A stretch of 64,000 bases of DNA from Candidatus Thiodiazotropha endolucinida (lineage in GTDB: Bacteria; Pseudomonadota; Gammaproteobacteria; Chromatiales; Chromatiaceae), in the NCBI RefSeq assembly GCF_001715975.1, contig NZ_MARB01000009.1, forward strand, positions 62,001-126,000, in the 5' to 3' direction. The notes under the pieces were generated by a model, which searched no databases, was not told where the DNA came from, and worked only from the letters and a program-made list of their open reading frames with translations. Positions 24,615 through 34,097 of this stretch are shown one piece after another; the stretch's first letter is position 1; each line of letters starts with the position of its first letter. The translations under genes and the position numbers were made by a program.

Positions 24615-25364
24615 TTAACCATCATTCGCCATGGCGCGAACCAGAATAACAGAGATGTTATCCACGCCCCCCATCCTGCAGGCGAATTCGACAAGCTCAT
24701 CGGCCTGCTGCATAAGATCGAGATTCATATTTTCTAGGATACTTTGGATTTCATCATCCGTCACCATACCTGTGAGACCATCGGAGCAAAAGAGATAGAG
24801 ATCACCATTATCGATCTCCGTCTCGCTCAGGTCGATATCCACTATCTCTTCGGAGCCTACTGCCCGTGACAATACGTTGGTCGGCACACCTGCCATGAGT
24901 GCCTGCTCAAAACTGGCGAAATCCCCAAGGTTGACCATCTCCTGGATAATTGTATGGTCCGTGGTCATCTGCTCGAACAGACCGTCCCGCAGGCGATAGA
25001 GCCTGGAATCCCCGACATGGGCGTATAGCAGGCTATGCTCAGTGAATAGCCCGACCACCAGGGTTGTTCCCATGCCCTGATACTCCGGCACCTGTTGCGA
25101 GAGCTCTTGTATTGCGTGATTCACATCCTGGATGGTATTCAGCAGTCGCTCCCTCCCTGTTTCCGCATAACCGGCTTCACTGGCGCCGGTCAACTGACTC
25201 GTCAGCATCTCGACCGACAGGCTGCTGGCGACCTCACCGGCGTTGGCGCCCCCCATACCGTCAGCGAGTATCATAAACCCGGCATCCGGATCACCACCAA
25301 TGGCATCCTCATTATGCTCCCGTACCACCCCTTTGTCGGTACGCATTGCCACATCAAATTTCAA
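24615..25364 (-). CDS. PP2C-type Ser/Thr protein phosphatase (Stp1 family)
   Basis: The 249-residue protein carries the PP2C metal-binding motifs: the first aspartate in VREHNEDAIG, ILADGMGGANAGE, the VGDSRLYRLRDG segment, LFCSDGLTGMV and GGVDNISVILV. It should dephosphorylate serine and threonine using two metal ions. Bacterial homologues counteract Hanks-type kinases or regulate type VI secretion; neither partner is visible here beyond the FHA protein downstream. Confidence 0.92.
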   Translation of the reverse strand: MKFDVAMRTDKGVVREHNEDAIGGDPDAGFMILADGMGGANAGEVASSLSVEMLTSQLTGASEAGYAETGRERLLNTIQDVNHAIQELSQQVPEYQGMGTTLVVGLFTEHSLLYAHVGDSRLYRLRDGLFEQMTTDHTIIQEMVNLGDFASFEQALMAGVPTNVLSRAVGSEEIVDIDLSETEIDNGDLYLFCSDGLTGMVTDDEIQSILENMNLDLMQQADELVEFACRMGGVDNISVILVRAMANDG

Positions 25365-25456
25365 GCTGACTCCTGAAGTGTAACGGTACAGATCCTAAGA
25401 TTACATTACATTGCATATTGAATCCCGAAACGAATCGGGAACGACAGCTTTCATTA

Positions 25457-26230
25457 TCACTTCTGAGACTGATTCTTCTCCAACTCCTGTAAAATAGCAC
25501 TCAGGCGTTGTGCGGGAATATAGCCGGGCAGCAAATCGCCGCTTTTCAGGAATATGGCCGGTGTTCCGTTCACCCCCAGGCTTTTACCGAGCGCCCAGTG
25601 CTGTTCGACCGGATTGTCGCACACTTTTTTAGCCAGCTTCTCACCCGCCTTGGAACGGGTCATGGCATCGTTACGATCGTCGGAACACAATACGGTTATC
25701 GCCTTGTCGAAGGATTCACTGCCAATGCCGGCCCTGGGAAACATCAGGTAGCGCACACTGATACCCAGGTCATTATAGTCTTTTATTTCACTATGCAGTT
25801 TCTGGCAATAGCCGCAATCTATATCGGTGAATATGGTGACGGTGTGCCTGGTCTTTTCCGGCGCGAAGACCACCATATTGGCTTCACCCACCGCCTCGAT
25901 CGCTTCAGCTTTGGCATGGGAAACCTTCGGCGTGGTCAAATCCTCCCGGGTTTCGATATCGTACATGTTTCCACTCAAAAGATACCTGCCGTCAGCGGAT
26001 ACATAATAGAGTTGCGGACCCACCATGACCTCATACAGACCGTTGATCTTCGAGGGGGTGACACTGGAGATTTTACCCCGCTTGAGTATTTTATTGACCC
26101 CTTCGCGTACCTTCTGGATCTCAGCATTTTGCTTGGTAGGCTCTCCCATGACGGGTCCGACCGTGAACAGGGTAGCTATCGGCAGTAACATTAAACCCCT
26201 GCGCAGGGCAGCTTGATATGTTCGTTTCAT
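25457..26230 (-). CDS. dsbC: Thiol:disulfide interchange protein DsbC
   Basis: The 257-residue protein has a signal peptide (about 1-29), an N-terminal dimerisation domain and a thioredoxin domain with the CGYC active site at residues 139-142 (FTDIDCGYCQKLH). A cis-proline occurs in GVNGTPAIFL. DsbC reshuffles wrong disulfides in the periplasm. It sits downstream of yajQ and xerD, and the xerD-dsbC association is common in gammaproteobacteria. Confidence 0.94.
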   Translation of the reverse strand: MKRTYQAALRRGLMLLPIATLFTVGPVMGEPTKQNAEIQKVREGVNKILKRGKISSVTPSKINGLYEVMVGPQLYYVSADGRYLLSGNMYDIETREDLTTPKVSHAKAEAIEAVGEANMVVFAPEKTRHTVTIFTDIDCGYCQKLHSEIKDYNDLGISVRYLMFPRAGIGSESFDKAITVLCSDDRNDAMTRSKAGEKLAKKVCDNPVEQHWALGKSLGVNGTPAIFLKSGDLLPGYIPAQRLSAILQELEKNQSQK

Positions 26231-26236
26231 AGATGA

Positions 26237-26719
26237 TTAATCCCGAAAATTTTGAAATTGCAGCGGAAGACCGTAGTCGGCATCCCGAATAAGCGCGATA
26301 GCCTGCTGCAGATCGTCCCGCTTTTTCCCTGTCACACGGATCTGCTCACCCTGGATCTGGGCCTGCACTTTCAGTTTGCCGCCCTTGATCTGTTTGACCA
26401 TCTTTTTTGCCAAATCGCTCTCGATGCCCTGTCTGACAACCACACGCTGTCTCGCATTATGCAGGCTTGTCTCGGCATCTTTAATATCCATCGCAGCGAT
26501 ATCAACCTTACGTTTGACCAGCTTCTGGCGCAGAATATCCATCATCTGATTGAGTTGGAACTCCTGCTCTGCACGTAATTGGATCTCGTTCTCATTCTGC
26601 TCGAAAGCGGCATCGACACCTTTGAAGTCGAATCTTGTCCCGATCTCCCGGTTGGCCTGATCGACGGCATTTCTGACCTCCTGAAGATCCACTTCAGAGA
26701 CGATATCGAACGATGGCAT
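26237..26719 (-). CDS. yajQ: YajQ family nucleotide-binding protein
   Basis: The 160-residue protein matches YajQ (UPF0234) from [25 protein letters not shown] to [32 protein letters not shown]. The family has two ferredoxin-like domains and has been reported to bind c-di-GMP and RNA. Length and both ends agree with the family. Confidence 0.95.
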   Translation of the reverse strand: MPSFDIVSEVDLQEVRNAVDQANREIGTRFDFKGVDAAFEQNENEIQLRAEQEFQLNQMMDILRQKLVKRKVDIAAMDIKDAETSLHNARQRVVVRQGIESDLAKKMVKQIKGGKLKVQAQIQGEQIRVTGKKRDDLQQAIALIRDADYGLPLQFQNFRD

Positions 26720-26806
26720 ATTGGCTCCTGCTCACATAAACACTGGGATGGGACTCTACCATAACCTGGCCCCACTCTCATGCGTTGCTATCTGTAACCT
26801 GACCAC

Positions 26807-27712
26807 TCAACCCCGGGGATGGTGAGTGGCGTGCAATTGTTTCAGCCGCTCCCGTGCCACATGGGTATAGATCTGAGTGGTGGACAAGTCGCTGTGTCCC
26901 AACAGCAGTTGTACGACGCGCAGATCAGCGCCGTGGTTCAGCAGATGGGTGGCAAAGGCGTGCCGCAGAGTATGGGGCGATATGGAATGAGTGATACCCG
27001 CGCTTGCCGCATGCTTTTTGATCCGGTACCAGAAAGCCTGCCTGGTCATACCCTGGCCACGCCGGGTCGGAAACAGATGGGAACAGACCCTCTCGCCCAG
27101 GAGCTCAATCCGGGCACCGGAATAGAAGCGTTCAAGCCAGCTCTGGGCTTCATCACCCATCGGCACCAGCCGCTCCTTGCCGCCTTTCCCTAGGATACGC
27201 ATCACCCCCTGGGACAGATTGACCTGCTCCGGTCGCATATCAACCAGTTCTGAAACCCGCAATCCCGCTGCATAGAGTACTTCCAGCATGGTTCGGTCCC
27301 GCATACCCTCCGCATCGTCAAGATCCGGGGCATTCAGCAGCGCCTCAACTTCACCTTCGGAGAGTGATTTCGGTAGGGGTCTGCCGAGCTTGGGGGAATC
27401 GATACGAACACTGGGATCGGTACTCAACCAGCCTTCCCGTAAACTGAATTGATAGAATTGTCGGATACAGGAGAGCAGGCGCGCAGTGGAGCGTGGCTTC
27501 CTGCCCTGTTTTACCAGGTGCGCCAAATAGGATTGCAGGTCAGCCCGTTTGGCCTGGAGCAATCCATAACCCCTGTTGTTGTGCAACCAATCAGCGACTT
27601 TGGCCAAATCGGACTGGTAGGCCGAAAGTGTATTGCGGCTTAGCCCTCGCTCCATCCATAGGGCATCGGAAAACGATTCAATGCGCGCAGCATCCTCACC
27701 GCCCCCTTTCAC
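26807..27712 (-). CDS. xerD: Site-specific tyrosine recombinase XerD
   Basis: The 301-residue protein has an N-terminal SAM-like domain (SLNTLSAYQSDL-type text near residue 25) and a catalytic domain with R (AAGLRVSELV), K (GKGGKER), H-x-x-R (HTLRHAFATHLL), H (LGHSDLSTT) and Y (TQIYTHV). With XerC it resolves chromosome dimers at dif. Its start overlaps the ogt stop by 4 bases (ATGA). It could in principle be XerC, but length, the dsbC neighbourhood and the LGHSDLSTTQIYTHV text favour XerD. Confidence 0.93.
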   Translation of the reverse strand: MKGGGEDAARIESFSDALWMERGLSRNTLSAYQSDLAKVADWLHNNRGYGLLQAKRADLQSYLAHLVKQGRKPRSTARLLSCIRQFYQFSLREGWLSTDPSVRIDSPKLGRPLPKSLSEGEVEALLNAPDLDDAEGMRDRTMLEVLYAAGLRVSELVDMRPEQVNLSQGVMRILGKGGKERLVPMGDEAQSWLERFYSGARIELLGERVCSHLFPTRRGQGMTRQAFWYRIKKHAASAGITHSISPHTLRHAFATHLLNHGADLRVVQLLLGHSDLSTTQIYTHVARERLKQLHATHHPRG

Positions 27713-28188
27713 AGGGCACCCTCATGTTTCAACAGCCAGCGCTTGATTTCCAGCTTTTCACCCCCTCGTTCACCGGCAAACCCTCCCAGGCCCGCCGTAC
27801 CGACAACCCGGTGGCATGGCACAATCAATGGGCAGGGATTGTCGCGACAGGCATTGCCCACGGCTCTGGCGCCACTGCCGATCTGTCGCGCCAGCTCGCC
27901 ATAGGTCAGGGTTGAACCGGAGGGTATCTCCTGCAGCGCCTGCCAGACACGACACTGAAATGGCGTTCCTTCGAGTATGAGTCCCAGATCGAATGTCCTT
28001 TTTGGGTCGTCCAGATAGGCCTGAATGGCATCGATCACGGCATTCAGTCCGGGTACTTTATTACGGTACTCGTGTTGCGGTCGAGGCAGGTATTCGAGCG
28101 CTTTCAGCCTACCCTTCGAGAGGATGATACCAACCGGTGCAAACGGGAAATTCACCACCGCCTGATAGGGTTGGGCCGTTCCGCTCAT
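27709..28188 (-). CDS. ogt: Methylated-DNA--protein-cysteine methyltransferase
   Basis: The start is ATG 28186-28188, with GGAG eight bases upstream; the longer open frame has no ribosome site. The 159-residue protein has the acceptor cysteine in IVPCHRV, the helix-turn-helix arginine-finger segment (ALQEIPSGSTLTYGELA) and the following GLGGFAGG-like loop. It removes alkyl groups from O6-alkylguanine in a single suicidal transfer. It overlaps xerD by 4 bases. Confidence 0.93.
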   Translation of the reverse strand: MSGTAQPYQAVVNFPFAPVGIILSKGRLKALEYLPRPQHEYRNKVPGLNAVIDAIQAYLDDPKRTFDLGLILEGTPFQCRVWQALQEIPSGSTLTYGELARQIGSGARAVGNACRDNPCPLIVPCHRVVGTAGLGGFAGERGGEKLEIKRWLLKHEGAL

Positions 28189-28290
28189 GATGTTTGCTCC
28201 ACGCATACGATAGACCGAATATTCAATAACCATGACTGCTGTGACGATGTCACGAGGTGTATGGTCAACTCCACCCTTGATTATGTCCAC

Positions 28291-28632
28291 AGAACTTGTG
28301 GATAACTTTGTGAGTAAACTGAAGGTACCGAGCTGCAGCCCTTGATCCTGTTACCCTCTTTTTAAATTGTGTAATTTCTGTACAATTCATTAATTATATT
28401 ATATTTCAACAGATTACCGCATATTTCGAACGTGATGTCACAGGAGTTCCCCTTAACCTATCAATCTCTTATTCAGAGTGATCCGGATTGTGCATAAAAG
28501 CCATTGACAGTTGCCTGAATACATGATCTTAAGAAAGCCTGTCAGACAGATATGCCGGGTATCCGCACTTTGCAGAATCACGACACCTGAACACCATGCT
28601 ACTCACCTCACTTATAGTGATATTATCCCATA
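28291..28632. other. Gene-free divergent region ogt / ycgN
   Basis: About 340 AT-rich bases hold a perfect DnaA box (TGTGGATAA, 28297-28305) opposed by a degenerate one (TTATGTCCACA, 28280-28290), then an AT-rich run around 28365-28410. A TTGACA hexamer occurs at about 28503. No gene or strong hairpin is seen. Confidence 0.5.
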
Positions 28633-29073
28633 ATGATCCTTACCGAATCCCCATTCTGGATTACCACGCCACTTGAAGCGATGTCCCGCGAAATGTGGGA
28701 GTCTCTCTGCGACGGCTGCGGCAAGTGCTGCCTGCAGAAACTGGAGGATGAGGTGACAAGGGAGATTTTCAACACCAATATCGTATGTGATCTGCTCGAT
28801 CTTGAAAACTGTCGCTGCACTCACTATGCCCAGCGTTCGAAATTGGTGCCCAATTGCGTCACCCTGACAGCGGAAGACCTGAACGACCCCTACTGGTTAC
28901 CCCAGACGTGCGCCTACCGCCTGTTGGCGGAGGGAAAACAGCTTCCCGACTGGCATCCATTGATATCCGGAGATCCCGAGAGCGTGAAAAATGCAGGCCA
29001 CTCCATCCACGGCAAAGTCATCAGGGAATCGGCAGCGGACGACTGGGAGCATCACCTGGTCGATTGGATATAG
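28633..29073 (+). CDS. ycgN: YcgN family cysteine-cluster protein
   Basis: The 146-residue protein matches UPF0260/YcgN: MWESLCDGCGKCCLQKLEDE, then CRCTHYAQRS, VPNCVTL and LPQTCAYRLL, with conserved cysteines suggesting a metal or FeS site. The family has no established function. The start follows closely on the upstream AT-rich gap. Confidence 0.93.
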   Translation: MILTESPFWITTPLEAMSREMWESLCDGCGKCCLQKLEDEVTREIFNTNIVCDLLDLENCRCTHYAQRSKLVPNCVTLTAEDLNDPYWLPQTCAYRLLAEGKQLPDWHPLISGDPESVKNAGHSIHGKVIRESAADDWEHHLVDWI

Positions 29074-29078
29074 TGATT

Positions 29079-29135
29079 GCCGCAAATGAACGCAAATAAC
29101 CTCCAAATTTGCGGTTGTTTGCGTTCATTTGCGGC
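29079..29135. repeat. REP-like palindrome, copy 2
   Basis: The 22-base arms (29079-29100 and 29114-29135, each with CCGCAAATGAACGCAAA) differ at one position and enclose 13 bases. It starts 6 bases past the ycgN stop and may double as a transcript end. Confidence 0.75.
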
Positions 29136-29203
29136 TAACTAACTGTTCTTTAAGCAGATGTACTACCCCTTTAGAACCTGCAGATTAATCTAGGCTTGTA
29201 TTT

Positions 29204-30253
29204 ATGGAAACGATCGCCACCCTGACTGAATTCATCGAATCCGGCGGACTCTCCCTGGATTTTTCAGATATGGGTCGGCGGGTCAGTAGCCTTCCCAGGG
29301 AGCGATTCGTTGCATTCGAAAATGCTGAGATCCCCTACCCGCTACCGCTGCAACAGCAGGCGTGGTTTGCCCTGACCCTGGCCGATCCGACTCAGCGACA
29401 GATTGATCCCATGATCTGGTTCATCCGCTTTCCGCTGGATGAACAGGGTAAGCTGTCATTGTCTGCCAGGGATGACTTCATGCATCACCTGGTAGAGAGC
29501 TTGGGGAGCAAACCCGATACGGACGGCATGGAGACTGCGCTACAGAATAATCCGTATGCCTTTCAGCCCAAGCAGGAACGTCTGGCCATATTTCATGCAC
29601 GCCTGACCCGCAATCTGAATAAACCGGTCTCACGCTTCTACGACCATGCCAAGGCCTATTTCGACGGCGATTTGGGCTGGGAACAGTGGTCATTCATCGG
29701 CTACCAGGGAATTGCCGATCTCGCCGCCCGTCTCGAACAGCAAGGCAATACCCAGCGTATCGCCAAATCGATTCCATCCCTGCCGCCCTCCCCCCTGGAG
29801 GCATTGTGCCACTGCCTCGAAAACGAGGTCATACCCCAGACTATCGCTAACGCACTGGCTCAAAGGGGCCTGTCAAACCTACAGCAGGATATGCCTGATC
29901 CACAGGTGCTCTCGGCTGTGGTGCGCGGTCTTTCTCAGAGCAGCAAGACAGCCATTCGCGATGATTTCATTCACCGGCTGCTCGACCACTCCATCTCCCA
30001 TCGCTGTGATCTGCTGGCGGCAATTGCAGGACGTGCCTGGGAAGCATTGGAAGAGAGCGCGATGCGTCATCGATTTCTTGAGCAGCTGGCGGACAACGAG
30101 GAGGGCCAGGGATTCTTCAATGGCATCTTAAGCGACCTGCTCTATCTGCCCGCCACCCGGCAGGCTATGCAGGCAAGCCTGCGCGATCCTCTGCGTACTG
30201 AGAGATTGAGTCAGGTGATCGGCACTTTTTTCAGTCAGATCAGAGGAGAATAG
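29204..30253 (+). CDS. DUF3549 family protein
   Basis: The 349-residue soluble protein starts METIATLTEFIESGGLSLDF and contains FAFEN-like and NPYAFQPKQERLAIFHARLTR segments typical of DUF3549, a gammaproteobacterial family often beside ycgN or icd. No catalytic motif is evident; it is mostly helical. The function is unknown. Confidence 0.8.
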   Translation: METIATLTEFIESGGLSLDFSDMGRRVSSLPRERFVAFENAEIPYPLPLQQQAWFALTLADPTQRQIDPMIWFIRFPLDEQGKLSLSARDDFMHHLVESLGSKPDTDGMETALQNNPYAFQPKQERLAIFHARLTRNLNKPVSRFYDHAKAYFDGDLGWEQWSFIGYQGIADLAARLEQQGNTQRIAKSIPSLPPSPLEALCHCLENEVIPQTIANALAQRGLSNLQQDMPDPQVLSAVVRGLSQSSKTAIRDDFIHRLLDHSISHRCDLLAAIAGRAWEALEESAMRHRFLEQLADNEEGQGFFNGILSDLLYLPATRQAMQASLRDPLRTERLSQVIGTFFSQIRGE

Positions 30254-30317
30254 AGAGCCGCGGTGAATGCTACGGTGGCCCGGTTACCGCATCCTTGCGA
30301 TAACCAGAATCTGTTCA

Positions 30318-31574
30318 CTACATCATTCCGATCATGGCATCGCCGAACGCTGAACAACTCAGTTCCTGAGGATTGTCCATCAGCCTTGCAAAATCGTAGG
30401 TAACGGTCTTTGCCGAGATCGTCTTGCCCAGGCTGTTGATGATCAAATCCGCTGCCTCGAACCAACCCATGTGGCGCAACATCATCTCGGCCGAGAGGAT
30501 CAGCGAACCGGGATTGACCTTGTCCTGCCCGGCATATTTCGGTGCGGTGCCGTGGGTCGCCTCGAACATAGCCACTTCATCCGAGAGGTTGGCTCCTGGA
30601 GCAATACCGATACCGCCCACCTGGGCCGCCAGGGCATCGGAGATATAGTCACCATTCAGGTTCAAGGTGGCGATCACACTGTATTCCGCGGGCCGCAACA
30701 GGATCTGCTGCAGGAAGGCATCGGCGATCACATCCTTGACGATGATCTCCTTGCCGCTCTTGGGATTCTTGAAGCTGCACCAGGGACCGCCATCCAACTC
30801 AACCGCACCGAACTCATCCTTGGCTAACTCGTAGCCCCAGTTTTTGAAGGCGCCTTCGGTGAATTTCATGATATTGCCCTTGTGCACCAGGGTCACCGAG
30901 TCGCGATCGTTATCGATGGCATACTGAATCGCCTTGCGCACCAGGCGCCTGGTGCCGTCGCTGGAGACGGGTTTTACCCCGATGCCGGATGTGGCCGGAA
31001 AGCGGATTTTACTGACCCCCATGGTCTCCTGCAGAAAATCGATGACCTTGTTTGCCTCATCGCTGCCGGACTCCCACTCTATACCGGCATAGATGTCTTC
31101 CGAGTTCTCGCGAAAAATCACCATGTTGGTCTTTTCGGGCTCTTTCAGCGGGCTGGGCGTGCCGTCGAAATAGCGTACCGGTCTCAGGCATACGTAGAGA
31201 TCGAGCTGCTGGCGCAGTGCCACATTGAGGGATCGAATACCACCACCCACCGGTGTGGTCAAAGGCCCTTTGATGGAGACGACAAAATCCTTCACCGCAT
31301 CCAGGGTCTCCTGAGGCAACCAGGTATCGCTGTCGTAGACATGGGTCGCTTTCTCACCGGCATAGACCTCCATCCAGGCAATTTTCCTGTTACCGCCGTA
31401 AGCCTTCTCCACTGCGGCATCGATCACTTTTTTCATCACCGGAGTGATATCCACGCCTATGCCGTCACCCTCTATATAGGGAATGATGGGGTTGTCGGGT
31501 ACACTCAGCACCCCATTCGGGTCAACGGTAATCATTTCCCCTGCGGAAGGGATCTCAATCTTGTCATATGCCAT
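30318..31574 (-). CDS. icd: Isocitrate dehydrogenase, NADP-dependent
   Basis: The 418-residue protein agrees in length and text with E. coli Icd: the isocitrate-binding loop with the regulatory serine (the [15 protein letters not shown] region), [29 protein letters not shown], and the NADP-binding [19 protein letters not shown]. It oxidises isocitrate to 2-oxoglutarate in the TCA cycle. The gene is monocistronic and divergent from moxR. Confidence 0.96.
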   Translation of the reverse strand: MAYDKIEIPSAGEMITVDPNGVLSVPDNPIIPYIEGDGIGVDITPVMKKVIDAAVEKAYGGNRKIAWMEVYAGEKATHVYDSDTWLPQETLDAVKDFVVSIKGPLTTPVGGGIRSLNVALRQQLDLYVCLRPVRYFDGTPSPLKEPEKTNMVIFRENSEDIYAGIEWESGSDEANKVIDFLQETMGVSKIRFPATSGIGVKPVSSDGTRRLVRKAIQYAIDNDRDSVTLVHKGNIMKFTEGAFKNWGYELAKDEFGAVELDGGPWCSFKNPKSGKEIIVKDVIADAFLQQILLRPAEYSVIATLNLNGDYISDALAAQVGGIGIAPGANLSDEVAMFEATHGTAPKYAGQDKVNPGSLILSAEMMLRHMGWFEAADLIINSLGKTISAKTVTYDFARLMDNPQELSCSAFGDAMIGMM

Positions 31575-31868
31575 GGATATTTCCTGTGTCTAGAAAAAAC
31601 AGTCCAGTTATCGTAAAGCCGAAAACCAGGTCACTCGATTGTACGCTCAGGGCCAGATAACACTGATCCGATCCGCCCTGGTAAAAGTGGCAATTGTAGC
31701 TGTGTTTCAGTGAATGTTTACAGACCTATCGCCTTTAACACAGATAATTCGGCTCAAGAAGTCATGATAATGCACGCTATATCGGGTTAATAAATACCTA
31801 ATTCTGTAGAATATTTATGGTATTGACCACTCCGATTGAGTCCCCTCACATTGTTACAGGGAGGTTTG
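31575..31868. other. Divergent promoter region icd / moxR
   Basis: About 290 bases without a gene. AT-rich stretches near 31775-31815 could hold promoters for either gene, but no hexamer pair is decisive. Confidence 0.4.
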
Positions 31869-32864
31869 ATGTCTGATTCCAACCGTAAAACAGCGGGTAA
31901 ACTGCTCCGTTCACTGTTGATGGAGTGGGAAAAAGCCATAATCGGCAAACCGGACACCTTGCGTCTGGTGATGATCAGCCTGCTATGCCGTGGACACCTG
32001 TTGCTGGAGGACCTCCCCGGACTGGGTAAAACCACCCTGGCCAAGGCCCTGGCAAAGAGTCTGGATCTGACCTTCAAGCGGATTCAATGCACCCCGGATC
32101 TGCTGCCGGCGGATATCACCGGTATCACTATTTTCGATCAGAAGGCACAGGGATTCCGCTTCCTGCCCGGCCCGGTGTTCACCAATATCCTGTTGACGGA
32201 TGAGATCAATCGCACCTCGCCACGCACACAATCCGCCCTGCTCGAGGCGATGGCGGAGAGGACGGTTACCGTGGACCGCAAGACCCGCAAACTGCCTGCC
32301 ACTTTCATGGTCATCGCGACCCAGAATCCGATCGAATTCAGCGGCACTTTTCCCCTGCCTGAGGCTCAACTGGATCGTTTTTTCATGCGCGTCTCCCTGG
32401 GCTATCCCAAACTGCAGGACGAGACCCGCATCATGCAGATGAACCGAGGCGAGGATCCTCTCGACCGGATCGAAGCAAAGATCGACGATGAGACACTGCA
32501 AAAACTGCAGCACGCAGTGACCAAGGTCCAGATCGATCAGAAGATCGTCGATTATATTGCTGCACTGATCCACGCCACCCGGACACATAAAAAGATCCGT
32601 CTCGGCGTCAGTCCTCGCGGTTCCATTTCCCTGATGAAGGCGGCGCAGGCGAGTGCATTGCTGAACGATGAAAGCTTTGTCACACCACTGCGGGTTCAGG
32701 AACTGGTGGCGCCTGTACTGGCCCATCGCATGTTGTTGAGAAGCAACAACGATAACGACCGGGATCTCCTGCAAGAGATCATCGATGCCACACCGGTTCC
32801 CGCCATGCCGGAGAGTAAGAGTGACAACCATACAACGGAGACTGTTCTCGAACTCGCGGAGTAA
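31869..32864 (+). CDS. MoxR-family AAA+ ATPase
   Basis: The start is ATG 31869 (MSDSNRKTAG), preceded by AGGGAGG. The 331-residue protein has Walker A (DLPGLGKTTLAKAL, about 58-66), Walker B (LLTDEINRTSPRTQ) and sensor motifs (TQNPIEFSGTFPLPEAQLDRF). MoxR ATPases act as chaperones for von Willebrand or DUF58 partners. It is first in an operon with a DUF58 protein and a transglutaminase membrane protein, a standard conserved trio of uncertain function. Confidence 0.93.
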   Translation: MSDSNRKTAGKLLRSLLMEWEKAIIGKPDTLRLVMISLLCRGHLLLEDLPGLGKTTLAKALAKSLDLTFKRIQCTPDLLPADITGITIFDQKAQGFRFLPGPVFTNILLTDEINRTSPRTQSALLEAMAERTVTVDRKTRKLPATFMVIATQNPIEFSGTFPLPEAQLDRFFMRVSLGYPKLQDETRIMQMNRGEDPLDRIEAKIDDETLQKLQHAVTKVQIDQKIVDYIAALIHATRTHKKIRLGVSPRGSISLMKAAQASALLNDESFVTPLRVQELVAPVLAHRMLLRSNNDNDRDLLQEIIDATPVPAMPESKSDNHTTETVLELAE

Positions 32865-32870
32865 TTGGGT

Positions 32871-34097
32871 ATGAAGGAACAGGCTCTGCTGTCCAACAGG
32901 CTGTCGCCTGAAATCATTGCTTGGCTGCAACGTTGGTTCAACCTGCATGTTGTTATCTGGCTACTCTCCCTGGCCTGTTTTTTTGCCGCCTGGAACCGGG
33001 GACTGGCGCTGCTGTACGGTCTCTCTTCTCTCTGCTTGTCCCTGTTACTGATCTCACATGTGTTGCCCAGGCTGCAGATGCGCGGCGTCAGGGTAACGCG
33101 CGCCATGATTGGTGAACTGACTGCGGGCAGTGAAGGCGAGTTGGCCTACCAGGTCACGACAAAGGGTCGACGTTATCACCTTCAGTTGACCGACGACCTT
33201 CCTTTTAGTGAAACCGAACAGAACCTTTTCATTTCCCGATGCGATAGATCGATTCGCAAACAGGCAACGATCCACTGCGAACACCGCGGCAAGTTTCAAC
33301 TGCGACAGCTCACGCTCTCCTCCTCCTATCCATTCGGTGTGGTAAGACACAGCCGGCATCTGACAACCGACAGGCTTGATGTCCTGGTGCTACCCCGGGT
33401 ATACAACCTCCAGCGCATCCCTCTCCCTGTTATCGCGGATGCCAACAGCGATGGCGATCTGCGGATACCTCAACAGGGCGGTCAGGACGAGTTTGCGGCG
33501 GTACGCGAATACACCCAGGGCGACACGCTTCGCCACATCCACTGGCGTGCCTCGGCCCGGCAACAGCAACTGGTCGTCAAAGAGTATGAGCGCAGTGACC
33601 GTCCGGTACTCCTGGTGACACTGGACAGCAGGCCAGTCTTTAATCAGGGTGAGGGCTCGAGATCCACCTTTGAATATGCGATATCGATCGCCGCATCGAT
33701 GATTCGTTTTGCCAGCCGTGAGGGTATGCAGAGTATCCTGGTATTTGAAAACGGTGACTGGCACGACTATGTCGTCCCGGCCTATAGCGCTGACCTCTAC
33801 GATCTTTATGCCTTACTGGCAACCCTCGAAAGCAACGGCACCCAAAGTTGCAGCGATTTGATCGAGCAGGCCGTTATCAGGTTCCCTCAGGCCAACCTGA
33901 TTAGCGGATTTCGTCTCCAGGATGACAACCTGCTACCGATGCTCACGCCCTATCTGACCCATATCGATATCGAGATGGATGCAGAGAGTTTTCTGTTTCC
34001 CATGCGAAACAGTCCAACCACTGATCACCATCGGGAGGGCAACCGCTTGATCTATCCGGTGAATGCCCTGTCCCCTTTACAGGAGCTTTTCCAGTGA
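32871..34097 (+). CDS. DUF58 domain protein
   Basis: The start is ATG 32871, 6 bases after the moxR stop. The roughly 408-residue protein has two transmembrane segments (about 27-70) and a cytoplasmic region with the DUF58 signature (REYTQGDTLRHIHWRASARQQQLVVKEYE), then a vWA-like C-terminus. It is the usual partner of MoxR. Its last bases overlap the next start (GTGA). Confidence 0.9.
   Translation: MKEQALLSNRLSPEIIAWLQRWFNLHVVIWLLSLACFFAAWNRGLALLYGLSSLCLSLLLISHVLPRLQMRGVRVTRAMIGELTAGSEGELAYQVTTKGRRYHLQLTDDLPFSETEQNLFISRCDRSIRKQATIHCEHRGKFQLRQLTLSSSYPFGVVRHSRHLTTDRLDVLVLPRVYNLQRIPLPVIADANSDGDLRIPQQGGQDEFAAVREYTQGDTLRHIHWRASARQQQLVVKEYERSDRPVLLVTLDSRPVFNQGEGSRSTFEYAISIAASMIRFASREGMQSILVFENGDWHDYVVPAYSADLYDLYALLATLESNGTQSCSDLIEQAVIRFPQANLISGFRLQDDNLLPMLTPYLTHIDIEMDAESFLFPMRNSPTTDHHREGNRLIYPVNALSPLQELFQ

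Noticed and set aside
28280-28420. DnaA box pair with AT-rich stretch as a possible replication origin.
   Set aside because: Only one perfect box is present and no dnaA, dnaN, gidA or parAB neighbourhood; an origin would need more boxes.
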